From Streptomyces sp. NBRC 109706 (GTDB lineage: Bacteria; Actinomycetota; Actinomycetes; Streptomycetales; Streptomycetaceae), in the NCBI RefSeq assembly GCF_000974485.1, contig NZ_BBOM01000005.1:1131275-1195274 (forward strand): a stretch of DNA of 64,000 nucleotides, given 5' to 3'. The notes beneath the pieces were generated by a model. That model did not search any database and had not been told where the DNA came from. It saw nothing but the letters and a program-made list of their open reading frames with translations. Of the stretch, positions 25,960 to 34,782 are shown one piece after another; position 1 is the first letter of the stretch; each line of letters opens with the position of its first letter. Position numbers and translations under genes: made by a program.

Positions 25960-26865
25960 TCACCCCGTGAGGCCGCGCGCGATCAGGTCGGCCAGGGCGA
26001 AGCTGAACAGCGCGATGCCCACAAAGCCGTTGACGGTGAAGAAGGCCCGGTTGACGCGGCTGAGGTCGTCGGGGTGGACGATGGAGTGCTCGTAGACGAA
26101 GGCCGCCGCGACCACGGCAAGGCCCACCCACAGCAGCGGTCCCGCGTCGGTGGCCAGCGCGTACCAGGCGAACAGCAGCGTGGTCACCAGATGGCAGAGC
26201 CGGGCGCCGAGCAGCGCGCCGCCGATGCCGAAGCGGGCCGGGACGGAACGCACGCCGCCCGCCCGGTCGGCGGCGACGTCCTGGCAGGCGTAGATCAGGT
26301 CGAAGCCGCCGATCCACAGGCCGACGGCCGCGCCGAGCAGCACCGCGTCCCAGGACCAGGCGCCGGTCACCGCGAGCCAGCCGCCGACCGGGCCCATGGC
26401 CTGGGCCAGGCCCAGGATGGCGTGCGGAAAGTCGGTGAACCGTTTGCCGTAGGGGTAGACCACCATGGGCACCACGGCGAGCGGCGCCAGCGCCAGGCAG
26501 AGCGGGTTGAGCAGGGCGGCCGCGCCCAGGAAGACGGCCAGCGCGATCCCCGCCCCCACCCAGGCGGTCCGCACCGAAACCGCCCCGGTGACCAGCTCAC
26601 GGCCCGCGGTGCGCGGGTTACGCGCGTCAATCTCCCGGTCGATGATCCGGTTGGCCGCCATGGCGAAGGTGCGCAGGCCCACCATGGCGATGGTCACCAG
26701 CAGCAACGTCAGCCAGTGCACGGTGCCGTCGTCGAGGAACATCGCGGTCAGGGCGGCCATATAGCCGAACGGCAACGCGAAGACCGAGTGTTCGATCATC
26801 ACCAGTCGAAGAAACGCCCGCACCGGACCGGAATCGGGCCGTTCCGCTCTCGCCGCGACCGTCAC
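25960..26865 (-). CDS. mqnP: Menaquinone polyprenyltransferase MqnP (UbiA family)
   Basis: A 301-residue, eight- or nine-helix UbiA prenyltransferase. The first Asp-rich motif is in AANRIIDREIDARNPRT near residue 70, and the second corresponds to DLIYACQDVAADR near residue 195. Next to the UbiD-type decarboxylase it is best read as MqnP, which prenylates 1,4-dihydroxy-6-naphthoate derivatives in the futalosine pathway. GTG 26865 overlaps the mqnL stop by sharing GTGA, so the two are coupled. Confidence 0.88.
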   Translation of the reverse strand: MTVAARAERPDSGPVRAFLRLVMIEHSVFALPFGYMAALTAMFLDDGTVHWLTLLLVTIAMVGLRTFAMAANRIIDREIDARNPRTAGRELVTGAVSVRTAWVGAGIALAVFLGAAALLNPLCLALAPLAVVPMVVYPYGKRFTDFPHAILGLAQAMGPVGGWLAVTGAWSWDAVLLGAAVGLWIGGFDLIYACQDVAADRAGGVRSVPARFGIGGALLGARLCHLVTTLLFAWYALATDAGPLLWVGLAVVAAAFVYEHSIVHPDDLSRVNRAFFTVNGFVGIALFSFALADLIARGLTG

Positions 26866-28313
26866 AGCCCGTATTCCTTCCAACGCCGGGTGACCCGCTC
26901 GGCGACATCCGGGTCGGAAACGATCATCTCCGGCCAGCCACCGTCCCTGGTGTACCCCTCCTCCGGCCATTTGGCCGTGGCGTCGATGCCCGCCTTGCCG
27001 CCCCAGAACTGCTGGTAGGAGGCGTGGTCCAGATGGTCGACCGGCCCCTCGGTCAGCAGCACGTCGCGCGCGTAGTCGACATTGCCCAGCGCGCGCCAGG
27101 CGACCTCCTGGAGATCGTGCACATCGCAGTCGGCGTCCACCACGATGACCAGCTTGGTCAGCGACATCATGTGCGCACCCCACACCGCCGACATCACCTT
27201 CTGTGCGTGTTTGGGGTACTTCTTGTCGATCGAGATGATCGCGCAGTTGTGGAATCCGCCGCTCTCCGGCAGGTGGTAGTCGACCACATCCGGGATGATC
27301 ACCTTCAGCAGCGGCAGGAAGAAACGTTCGGTGGCCCGGGCGAGCGGTCCGTCCTCCGTCGGCGGGCGGCCCACCACGATCGACTGGAAGATCGGCTTCC
27401 GACGCATGGTGACGCAGTCGATGGTGAGCGCGGGGAACGGCTCCTGCGGCGTGTAGAAGCCGGTGTGGTCGCCGTAGGGGCCCTCGGGCAGGGTCTCGCC
27501 CGGCGTCAGCCATCCCTCCAGCACCACTTCCGCCTGCGCCGGCACCTGGAGCGGCACCGTCTCGCAGTCCACCAGTTCGACCCGCTTTCCGCCGACGAAA
27601 CCGGCGAACAGGTACTCGTCGATATCCCCGGGAAGGGGCGCGGTGGCCGCATAGGTGACGGCGGGGGGGCAGCCGAAGGCGATGGCCACCGGAAGGCGCT
27701 CGCCGCGCCGCGCCGCGACCTGGTAGTGATTGCGGCTGTCCTTGTGGATCTGCCAGTGCATTCCGATGGTGCGCCGGTCATGCCGCTGCAGCCGATAGAG
27801 GCCGAGATTGCGCACCCCGGATTCGGGGTCCTTGGTGTGGGTGAGGCCCAGGTTGAAGAACGAGCCACCGTCCTTCGGCCAGGTGAACAGGGCGGGCAGC
27901 CGGTCGAGATCGACCTGGTCGCCACGGAGCACGACTTCCCGCACCGGGCCGTTCTTGACCTTCTTCGGCGGCACATGGGTCATCGAGGAGAGTTTGCCGA
28001 ACGCCTCACGAAATCCGACAAAGCCCTGCGGCAGCTCGGGTTTGAGCAGGCCGCCGATCGACTCGCTGATGTCCTCGTAGGACTTCAGACCGAGCGCCTT
28101 GAGCAGCCTGCGGTCGGTGCCGTAGACGTTCATCGCCAGCGGCAGGTCCGAGCCTTTGACGTTCTCGAAGAGGAGCGCGGGACCGCCGGCCTTGTTGACC
28201 CGGTCCGTGATCTCGCCCACTTCGAGATGGGGATCGACCTCGGCTTTGACCCGCTTGAGGTCGCCGTCCTTCTCCAGGGCCTTGAGCAGAGCACGAAGGT
28301 CGTCGTATGCCAT
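26862..28313 (-). CDS. mqnL: Menaquinone biosynthesis decarboxylase MqnL (UbiD family)
   Basis: A 483-residue UbiD-family decarboxylase with conserved segments NLGLYRLQRHDRRTIGMHWQIHKD, AIAFGCPPAVTYAA, PEGPYGDHTGFYTP (probable catalytic Glu region) and IIPDVVDYHLPESG. UbiD enzymes need prenylated FMN made by a UbiX protein. Coupling to mqnP assigns it to the futalosine menaquinone route rather than ubiquinone, which actinobacteria lack. I do not find the UbiX partner gene (mqnM) in this window. Confidence 0.9.
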   Translation of the reverse strand: MAYDDLRALLKALEKDGDLKRVKAEVDPHLEVGEITDRVNKAGGPALLFENVKGSDLPLAMNVYGTDRRLLKALGLKSYEDISESIGGLLKPELPQGFVGFREAFGKLSSMTHVPPKKVKNGPVREVVLRGDQVDLDRLPALFTWPKDGGSFFNLGLTHTKDPESGVRNLGLYRLQRHDRRTIGMHWQIHKDSRNHYQVAARRGERLPVAIAFGCPPAVTYAATAPLPGDIDEYLFAGFVGGKRVELVDCETVPLQVPAQAEVVLEGWLTPGETLPEGPYGDHTGFYTPQEPFPALTIDCVTMRRKPIFQSIVVGRPPTEDGPLARATERFFLPLLKVIIPDVVDYHLPESGGFHNCAIISIDKKYPKHAQKVMSAVWGAHMMSLTKLVIVVDADCDVHDLQEVAWRALGNVDYARDVLLTEGPVDHLDHASYQQFWGGKAGIDATAKWPEEGYTRDGGWPEMIVSDPDVAERVTRRWKEYGL

Positions 28314-28398
28314 GGGCCTCAGTATTCCGGACGCATTACCCTGGGCCTTAGTCAGGGGCCGCACCGAGGCCCAAGCCATCGTGTCCAGGGGGACTACC

Positions 28399-28821
28399 AT
28401 GCTGCGGGTGCTGATGTTTCTGGTACCGCTGGCCCTGGCCATCTACGCCCTGGTGGACTGCATCAGCGCCAAGGACGACGAGGTGCGCCATCTGCCCAAG
28501 CTGGTCTGGCTGGCGCTGATCGTGCTGGCCTGGGTGATCGGCCCGCTCGCCTGGATCCTGGTGGGCCGCAAGCGGGGCACCGCGGGTGTCGGCGGCCGCC
28601 GAGGGGGCGCAGGCTGGGTCGCCCCCGACGACAACCCCGAGTTTCTGCGCTCCCTGAACGACGAGCAGCGGGCGGCTCGCGACGAGCAGGACAAGGAGCT
28701 GCTGGAGAACTGGGAAGAGGATCTCCGTCGGCGCGAGGAGGAGCTGCGCCAGCGCGGCGACGGCGACGACGGCCCCGGCGCGCCGCCCGAGCCCCCGGCG
28801 GGCGGCGGCGGCAAGAGCTGA
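28399..28821 (+). CDS. PLDc_N-type small membrane protein
   Basis: A 140-residue protein with two hydrophobic helices (about residues 2-20 and 35-57), the second followed by the basic WILVGRKRG typical of the phospholipase D N-terminal (PLDc_N) domain. The cytoplasmic tail is charged and coiled-coil-like (about 80-120), ending Gly/Pro-rich. No HKD nuclease motif is present, so it is a stand-alone membrane module. ATG 28399 follows AGGGGGA. It is divergent from mqnL and ends in a hairpin terminator. Confidence 0.82.
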   Translation: MLRVLMFLVPLALAIYALVDCISAKDDEVRHLPKLVWLALIVLAWVIGPLAWILVGRKRGTAGVGGRRGGAGWVAPDDNPEFLRSLNDEQRAARDEQDKELLENWEEDLRRREEELRQRGDGDDGPGAPPEPPAGGGGKS

Positions 28822-28846
28822 CGCCCTCCCCACCGCACCGCCCCAG

Positions 28847-28874
28847 CGGGTCGCTCAGGCCACTGAGCGGCCCG
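28847..28874 (+). terminator. Rho-independent terminator after PLDc_N gene
   Basis: CGGGTCGCTCAG, loop GCCA, then CTGAGCGGCCCG gives a 12-bp stem with one G-T pair, followed by TTTCTGTTG. The left arm overlaps the last codon and stop of the convergent M23 gene. Confidence 0.75.
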
Positions 28875-29826
28875 TTTCTGTTGCCGCCGCGTCGTCCCGG
28901 CCGGGTGGCTCCGGAACGGTGAACGTCTCCTTCGCCGCCGGTACGCCCACACCGTGCCAGCGGAACGGGAGGCCGTCGGCGACATCAGGGTCGGGGTGGT
29001 CCATCAGCTGGAAGTGCAGATGCGGCTCCGACGAGTTGCCGGAGTTCCCGCAGCGGGCCACCGGCTGGCCGGCGCGCACGCGCTCGCCGGGGCGCACGGC
29101 GAGCGATCCGCGCCGCAGATGGGCGTAGAGGGCATACGTTCCCCCGCCGAGATCCAGGATCAGATGGTTGCCGATCACCCGTCCGGGGCCGCGCATGTCC
29201 CGCAGCAGCCCCTCGACCAGCAGGAAGAGAAACGCCGGGTAGGAGTTTCGGCTGAGATGGTCCCGCTGGCCGTCGGCGGCGCGCACCACGACCCCGTCGG
29301 CGACGGCGAGCACCGGCGCGTCGAACGCGGGGAAGTCCGTGTTGCGCCGGGCCGGCGGCCACCAGCCGACGGTGGGCCGGGCGGTCGCGGACGCCGGGGC
29401 CCTGGCCGCCGACTCGGCGACCACATCGATGGCGTGGCTCTGCCCATAGGCCCGCGTCCCGTGGCTGGGCACCCGGTCCGCCGGGCTGTTGAGCGCCGAC
29501 CAGCGCCCGGCCACCGGCGCCGCCGTCGCCAGCGGCGGGGCCTCCTCGCCTCTGTCGCGCCGCGCCAGCGACATGGCGCCCAGCTGGCCGAGCAGGGCGC
29601 CGGCGATCAGCAGCCAGCCGCCGAGCATCGGCAGTCCGGCCAGCAGATCCAGCAGAAGGTAGGAGACAAAGGCCGCCCAACAGGTGCGGTAGACCACCAT
29701 CAGGCTCTTCCGCGCCGTCCTGGGCGGTCGCGTCTCGACGGCCCAGGACGGATCGTGCGTCGGGGGCCTCGGGTCGTGTGTCGGGTCGTGTGTCGGGTGC
29801 TTCCGCCGCTTGGGCATCGTCGCCAT
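28855..29826 (-). CDS. Membrane M23-family metallopeptidase
   Basis: A 323-residue protein with a basic, His/Pro/Asp-repeat N-terminus, two hydrophobic helices (about residues 42-85) and a C-terminal peptidase M23 domain. Zinc-site elements are SHGTRAYGQSHAIDVV and PHLHFQ. Inserted between strands is YPAFLFLLVEGLLRDM. It probably acts on peptidoglycan cross-links or a related peptide at the membrane. The gene lies 58 nt downstream of an ArsR-type regulator on the same strand, suggesting co-transcription and control by the palindrome at 30401. Confidence 0.85.
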   Translation of the reverse strand: MATMPKRRKHPTHDPTHDPRPPTHDPSWAVETRPPRTARKSLMVVYRTCWAAFVSYLLLDLLAGLPMLGGWLLIAGALLGQLGAMSLARRDRGEEAPPLATAAPVAGRWSALNSPADRVPSHGTRAYGQSHAIDVVAESAARAPASATARPTVGWWPPARRNTDFPAFDAPVLAVADGVVVRAADGQRDHLSRNSYPAFLFLLVEGLLRDMRGPGRVIGNHLILDLGGGTYALYAHLRRGSLAVRPGERVRAGQPVARCGNSGNSSEPHLHFQLMDHPDPDVADGLPFRWHGVGVPAAKETFTVPEPPGRDDAAATETGRSVA

Positions 29827-29884
29827 CTCCCTCGCCGGCCGCTCCTGGACGAGCGGTTCTGTTCCTTGCCGGGTCCGCTGCCCC

Positions 29885-30391
29885 TCAGGGGCCGGCGGCG
29901 GTGAGCACCACCAGCAGCGGCACCACCCGCACCGGGGGCACCGTCCAGCGGCCCCGGCCGGCCGAGGTCAGCCAGCCGGCCGCCGACAGCTGGCGGAGGT
30001 GGTGGTAGATCTGCCCCGTGGTACCGAGGTCGGGTAGTTCGGCCAGCTCGCCGGCGGTGCGGCGGCCGGCGACGATCTCCCGCAGCAGGCGCATCCGTAC
30101 CGGATGCCCCAGCGCGGCCAGGGCATCGGCCGCCGGCGACCAGTCCCCGTCGAGCAGGGCCTCCAGGGGCTGCCCGTACTGCCACTCGTAGTGCTCGCCC
30201 GTGGGCAGCGTGACCGAGCCGGTGAAGAGCACTCCCCCGTCGGGCGCCTCATCGGCCAGCCTGGCCTTGAGTGCCTCAAGCGCCCAGAAGTCGCCGCCCG
30301 CCGGCTCGTCCCCGCCGGCCGGCGCCTCGGCCCGCCGCTCCAGCTCGGCCAGCCGCCGTTCCAGCGCGTCGACCCGTTCCTCCAGATCCAT
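29885..30391 (-). CDS. ArsR-type winged-helix regulator
   Basis: A 168-residue protein with a short N-terminal coiled coil (residues 1-22, EERVDALERRLAELERR) and a C-terminal winged helix (about 85-150: ALGHPVRMRLLREIVAG, then LGTTGQIYHHLRQLSAAGWL). No Cys or His cluster typical of metal-sensing ArsR proteins is present, so it is not an obvious metalloregulator. A perfect 16-bp palindrome lies 10-25 nt upstream of its ATG. It likely regulates itself and the M23 peptidase gene behind it. Confidence 0.87.
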   Translation of the reverse strand: MDLEERVDALERRLAELERRAEAPAGGDEPAGGDFWALEALKARLADEAPDGGVLFTGSVTLPTGEHYEWQYGQPLEALLDGDWSPAADALAALGHPVRMRLLREIVAGRRTAGELAELPDLGTTGQIYHHLRQLSAAGWLTSAGRGRWTVPPVRVVPLLVVLTAAGP

Positions 30392-30400
30392 GCCGGGAGA

Positions 30401-30416
30401 TTACGTAATTACGTAA
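30401..30416 (-). promoter_or_regulatory. Perfect 16-bp palindrome, probable ArsR-type operator
   Basis: TTACGTAATTACGTAA is a perfect palindrome made of two TTACGTAA palindromes. It is strikingly AT-rich for this genome and starts 10 nt upstream of the regulator's ATG. Its placement would block transcription or its start. Confidence 0.75.
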
Positions 30417-30438
30417 CTCCTGTCAACGGGGCAAGGGG

Positions 30439-30471
30439 AAGGCCCCGGACGCGGAGGGCGTCCGGGGCCTT
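30439..30471 (-). terminator. Terminator downstream of secreted M23 gene
   Basis: AAGGCCCCGGACGC and its exact complement form a 14-bp stem around a GGAGG loop, about 40 nt beyond the stop of the secreted M23 gene. It insulates that gene from the regulator promoter. Confidence 0.85.
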
Positions 30472-30509
30472 CGGGTGCTGCGGGGTGCCGCCGCGTGTCA
30501 CCGGGTGGG

Positions 30510-31238
30510 TCACACCTTGGCGTCCTCGCCGCGCAGGAACTCCATCGGGTCGATGGCGGTGCCGTAGTCGGCGCTGGTGCGGACCTCGAAGTGCAGGTGC
30601 GGGCCACTGCTGTTACCGGTGTTACCGGAGAGGGCGATCTTCTCGCCGGTCTCGACCTCGTCACCCACGGCCACATCCACCTCGGAGAGGTGCGCGTACT
30701 GGGTGAAGGTGCCGTCGGTGTGCTCGATCACCACGGCGTTACCGTAGGCCGGGCCGTCGCCGGCGCCGTTGCCGCCGGCCTTCACCACGGTGCCCTCGTG
30801 CACCGAGTTCACCTCGGTGCCGCTCGGGACGGCGAAGTCCTGACCGCTGTGCTTGGCGGCCCAGCGGTCACCGGCGTTGCCATAGGTGGCCGACAGCTCG
30901 TAGTCGTCCGAGATCGGGGAGACCCAGGCGTCCGGGTCGTTGGTGACGTCCTCGTTCTCGGCGTCCTCGGCGTTCTTACCCTCGTCGCCCTTGTCGGCGT
31001 TCTTCGCGGCGTCGTCCTGCTTCGCGACGGCGGTCGCCTCGCCCGTGGTGGGGCCATGGCCGGTCGAGGCCAGCTCCGACACGGTGTGCGCGGCGTAGAC
31101 CTCGGCGGGGTTGCCATCGGCCGCCACCGCCGCGCCCGTGAGCACGACCGACGCGGCGAGACCGGCGGCCGCGACAGTGGCGACACGGGTGCTCGGACGG
31201 AGGTTCTCGCGGATGCGGTGCGTGGTGATCTTCGGCAT
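30510..31238 (-). CDS. Secreted M23-family peptidase
   Basis: A 242-residue secreted protein with a long signal peptide (about residues 1-40, ending ASVVLTGAAVAADG) and an acidic Asn/Asp/Lys linker (about 65-105). The C-terminal M23 domain has zinc ligands in KHSGQDFAVP and in PHLHFEV, with YGNAVVIEH between. It is a peptidoglycan endopeptidase of the kind used in growth or spore germination. GAGGTGGA precedes ATG 31238. Its upstream leader is long, but I could not match it to the c-di-AMP riboswitch that precedes some Streptomyces wall hydrolases. Confidence 0.92.
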   Translation of the reverse strand: MPKITTHRIRENLRPSTRVATVAAAGLAASVVLTGAAVAADGNPAEVYAAHTVSELASTGHGPTTGEATAVAKQDDAAKNADKGDEGKNAEDAENEDVTNDPDAWVSPISDDYELSATYGNAGDRWAAKHSGQDFAVPSGTEVNSVHEGTVVKAGGNGAGDGPAYGNAVVIEHTDGTFTQYAHLSEVDVAVGDEVETGEKIALSGNTGNSSGPHLHFEVRTSADYGTAIDPMEFLRGEDAKV

Positions 31239-31634
31239 GAGTAGTCCACCTCGGTAAATCGGGGATATCCGGACAAATCGACCGAACGAGCTTCATTGAT
31301 ACCCGGCCGTTCGGGGCCTGACAACCCCCCCTCCTACGAGCCGCCCTCGTAACCGGAAAGGCGGTCCAACGGCCCTTTACAGCCCACCGCGGAAACCGTT
31401 TCGGACGGCCCCGGCGACCGTTCTTCGCCCGCCCGCCGAGGGGCGTCCCGGCCCACCGGCACAGGGCGGGGCCGGCACGACGGGGCGCCGCGCTTTCCGA
31501 AAGTCCACGGGCGCCGGGACGCAGGTCATGGACGGCCGGGACGAAAGTCCCCGGCCCTTTGTCCTTTCCCGCTCCTATCGGCGCTCGTAGGGCCGGATCG
31601 GCCTGTGGCGGGCGTCACGATCCAGCGCATGAAA
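31239..31634 (-). promoter_or_regulatory. Leader/promoter region of secreted M23 gene
   Basis: About 400 bp upstream of the peptidase hold no supportable gene. An inverted repeat, CCGAACG (31282-31288) with CGTTCGG (31308-31314), lies about 45-75 nt upstream of the start codon and could fold in the mRNA leader. No known riboswitch consensus is seen. Confidence 0.4.
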
Positions 31635-31676
31635 AGCGCCCGGGAGGCCACCGAAAACGGTGGTCCCCCGGGCGCT
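31635..31676 (-). terminator. Terminator after ccsB
   Basis: A 19-bp hairpin with one mismatch and one G-T pair (AGCGCCCGGG plus CCACCG, loop AAAA) lies 20 nt beyond the ccsB stop. It ends the hemL-to-ccsB gene run. Confidence 0.8.
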
Positions 31677-31695
31677 CTGGCACCCGGAGCGGGGG

Positions 31696-32787
31696 CTACA
31701 CCCCGCCGTATGCGTGCAGGCTGTTGAAGAAGATGTTCACTCCGTAGTAGTTCACCAGGAAGCAGAGGAAGCCGACGATCGCCAGATAGGCCGCCTTCCT
31801 CCCCTTCCAGCCGACCGTGGCCCTGGCGTGCAGATAGCAGGCGTAGGCGATCCAGGTGATGAAGGCCCAGGTCTCCTTGGGGTCCCAGTCCCAGTAGCGG
31901 CCCCAGGCGCTCTCGGCCCAGATCGCGCCGGCCACGATGGCGAACGTCCACAGCGGGAAGACCGCCGCGTTGACCCGGTAGGCGAACTTGTCCAGGGTGA
32001 CCGAGGACGGCAGCCGCCCCAGCACCGAAACGGTCCGCTTCCGCATCGGGGTGCCGGCCACCAGCTTGGCCTCGTAGCGGTCCCTGAGCAGGAAGAGCAC
32101 GCTGGACAGCGCCCCGACATAGAGCAGCCCGCCGCAGATGATCGCCAGCGGGACATGGATCCACATCCAGATCGAGTCCAGCGCCGGGACCAGCTGCTGG
32201 GTCTCGGTGTAGAGGACGGTCACGGCCAGCCCGAGATCGGCCAGCACCGTGCCCACCAGGGGCAGCCCCATCCACCGCACCCGGCGGCTGGTCAGCAGAA
32301 AGCCGAGGAACGCGGCCACGACCACCATGGAGAAGGCCGTGGAGAACTCGTACATGTTGCCCCAGGGCCCGCGTTGCACGGAGAGTGCCCTGGTGATCAC
32401 GGCACCGAGGTGCAGCAGGAACGCCAGCGTGGTCAGCGAGACGGCGATCCGGCCGTACATGTCGCCCTGCTCGCTGCCGCCGGAGGCGCCGGGGCCGTCC
32501 GGCAGCTCGTCCCGCGCCGGGGTCGAGGAGCGGGTGACGATCTTGGGCCGCTCCAGCACCTCGGTGCCGCCCTTGGTCCGCACCACGACGGTCGGGCCGC
32601 CGCGGGCGGACGCCTCCTCGGCGTCCCGTTCGGGGAGCAGCGCGGCCGAGGTGCGGGCCACCTTGCTGCGCCCGCCGAGGATCCACTCGGTCACATAGGC
32701 CAGAAAGGCCAGGGCGTAGATGGCCATCGCCGTGTAGACCAGCACATTGCTGACATCGGCTAGACCCTCGTCTGCGGCGAGCATCAT
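31696..32787 (-). CDS. ccsB: Cytochrome c biogenesis protein CcsB/ResC (CcsA family)
   Basis: A 363-residue polytopic protein with the haem-handling tryptophan motif WGRYWDWDPKETWAFITW near residue 300 and conserved His in LLHLGAV, WMWIHVPL and YLHARAT. It forms the system II haem-exporting and ligating complex with ResB. A hydrophilic insertion at about residues 40-105 is low-complexity. Its ATG overlaps the resB stop (ATGA). Confidence 0.95.
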   Translation of the reverse strand: MMLAADEGLADVSNVLVYTAMAIYALAFLAYVTEWILGGRSKVARTSAALLPERDAEEASARGGPTVVVRTKGGTEVLERPKIVTRSSTPARDELPDGPGASGGSEQGDMYGRIAVSLTTLAFLLHLGAVITRALSVQRGPWGNMYEFSTAFSMVVVAAFLGFLLTSRRVRWMGLPLVGTVLADLGLAVTVLYTETQQLVPALDSIWMWIHVPLAIICGGLLYVGALSSVLFLLRDRYEAKLVAGTPMRKRTVSVLGRLPSSVTLDKFAYRVNAAVFPLWTFAIVAGAIWAESAWGRYWDWDPKETWAFITWIAYACYLHARATVGWKGRKAAYLAIVGFLCFLVNYYGVNIFFNSLHAYGGV

Positions 32788-34778
32788 GGGCGCGCTCCTT
32801 CAGCGGCTTCGGGCGATGCGGAGTCGGGTTCGTCGTCGTCCCGGCGTTCGGGTCGGTCGTCCCGGGACGCGTCGGTCTCGGATGCGTCGGTCTCGGGTTT
32901 GTGGTCCTCGGATTCGTGGTCCTGGGCGTCGGGGTCGGGGTCCGGGCCGTCCTGCTCCCGGCTCCGCTCCTCGTCCGCCACCGGTGGTGCCTCCGGCTGC
33001 AGCTCGACCGCCAGATCGCCCAGTTCCTCGGGGATCCGGGCGGACTCGGTGCGGCCCAGCGAGGCCATCTCCACCACCGTCACCCCGTCGTCCCCGGTCC
33101 TGGCCCGCACCCACACCCGGCGGCGCTGCAGGAAGAGGGAGCCGGTCAGGCCGAGGATCGCGGCCAGCGAGCCGACCAGCGCCCAGCTGTTGCCCTCCCG
33201 GGTGGTGACCTGGAAGGTGGCCCAGTTCTCGAAGCCCTCGAAGGTGAGGGTGCCCCGGCCGCCCGGGAGGTCGATGGAGTCCCCGGGCAGCAGATCGAAG
33301 CGGAACAGATCCCCCTCGCCGTCCTCCAGCTGCTCCATGTTGTCGGTGTTCAGCTGGTAGACGTTCTGCGGGATGCCGGAGGAGACGCCCAGATCGCCCT
33401 CGAACGCGTTGAGGGTGAGCACCGGGTAGTCGGGCTCGGGGAACGTCGAGTGCGGGCCGCGTACCTCGTCGATGTTGTACGTCGGGTTGAAGAAGCCCTG
33501 GAAGCCCAGCTGGGTGCGCTCGCCGTCGGGGCCCACATAGTCGCTGACCTTGATCACGCCGACCGAGGTGAACCCGGCGTCCTGCGGCAGGAACGGGACG
33601 GGCGCGCTGAACGCCGTGTTGCCCTGGCCGTCGGTCACGGTGATCACCGGCGCGTAGCCGTGCCCCAGCAGGCGCACCCGGGAGTCGCCGACCTTCAGCG
33701 GGTTGTTGACGGTGATGACGCCGGGCTTCTCGGTGCCGTCGGCGGTCCAGTAGGTGACGTCGGCCCTGAAGTCGGTCGGGGTGCCGATGTCGACGCTGTC
33801 CCTGCTGTACCGGTAGTCGAAGTCGTCGAGGGTGAAGCCGAACCGCTCCAGATCGTTCACGTCGAAGAACTGGCCGGAGGAGAAGTCGTCGTACTGCGGC
33901 AGCGCGTTGGAGAACCCGCTGCCCTCGACCACCAGCTTGCCGCCCTCGGAGTGGTACAGCTGGCCCCGCGCGAAGGCCAACAGCATCACGATCAGCGCCA
34001 CATGGAAGAGCAGGTTCCCGGCCTCGCGCAGATAGCCCTTCTCGGCGGCCACCTGGCCCTCATGGCCCGGCTGATCCGCCAGATCGGTGCGGAACCGCCT
34101 CCTGCGCAACCGCGCGCGGGCGGCGTCCAGCACCTGCTGGGGCGGGGTCGCGGTGCGCCAGGTGGTGTACGCCGGCATTCGGTCGAGGCGCCGGGGGGCG
34201 CGCGGCGGACGGCCGCGCAACTGGCCGACGAACTGCCAACTGCGCGGCAGGATGCAGCCGATCAGCGAGATGAACAGCAGCAGATAGATCGCGGAGAACC
34301 AGACCGAGGAGTAGACCTCGAAGAGCTGCACCCGGTCGTAGAAGTCCCCGAGGCCGGGGTTGTTCTCCCTGAACTCCTGCACCGCCATCGCGTCGACCCG
34401 CTCCTGCGGGATCAGCGAGCCGGGCACCGAGGCCAGCGCCAGCAGGAAGAGCAGCAGCAGCGCCACCCGCATCGAGGTCAGCTGGCGCCAGAACCAACGC
34501 CCCCAACCGACCAGCTCGCGCGCCGTCCACCGCAGCGCGCCGCCCGCGCCGGGGGCGCGCACGCCGCCGAACGAGCCGGGCACGGCGGTGCCGCCCGTCG
34601 GCTCCGCCTCGTCGAGGGGCGCGGTGGACAGGCCGACCGCGGCCGAGACCTCGTCGCCACGGTCCTCGGCCCGCTGCTCGGGCACCTCGCGCCCGCCCGA
34701 GGCGTCGGGTTCCGCCGGCTCGCCGCCCTCGCCGCGCTCGGTCGCGACGCCTGTGCGGGAAGCGCCTTCGTCGGTCAT
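32784..34778 (-). CDS. resB: Cytochrome c biogenesis protein ResB
   Basis: A 664-residue ResB/Ccs1 protein. It has a disordered acidic N-terminus (about 1-80), three N-terminal membrane helices (one in MRVALLLLFLLALASVPGSLIPQ), a large extracytoplasmic domain (about 280-510) and a last helix before an acidic Asp/Glu/Ser tail (about 590-664). It works with CcsB to attach haem to apocytochrome c. It begins 4 nt after the ccdA stop, so coupling is likely. Confidence 0.94.
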   Translation of the reverse strand: MTDEGASRTGVATERGEGGEPAEPDASGGREVPEQRAEDRGDEVSAAVGLSTAPLDEAEPTGGTAVPGSFGGVRAPGAGGALRWTARELVGWGRWFWRQLTSMRVALLLLFLLALASVPGSLIPQERVDAMAVQEFRENNPGLGDFYDRVQLFEVYSSVWFSAIYLLLFISLIGCILPRSWQFVGQLRGRPPRAPRRLDRMPAYTTWRTATPPQQVLDAARARLRRRRFRTDLADQPGHEGQVAAEKGYLREAGNLLFHVALIVMLLAFARGQLYHSEGGKLVVEGSGFSNALPQYDDFSSGQFFDVNDLERFGFTLDDFDYRYSRDSVDIGTPTDFRADVTYWTADGTEKPGVITVNNPLKVGDSRVRLLGHGYAPVITVTDGQGNTAFSAPVPFLPQDAGFTSVGVIKVSDYVGPDGERTQLGFQGFFNPTYNIDEVRGPHSTFPEPDYPVLTLNAFEGDLGVSSGIPQNVYQLNTDNMEQLEDGEGDLFRFDLLPGDSIDLPGGRGTLTFEGFENWATFQVTTREGNSWALVGSLAAILGLTGSLFLQRRRVWVRARTGDDGVTVVEMASLGRTESARIPEELGDLAVELQPEAPPVADEERSREQDGPDPDPDAQDHESEDHKPETDASETDASRDDRPERRDDDEPDSASPEAAEGARP

Positions 34779-34782
34779 AGGG

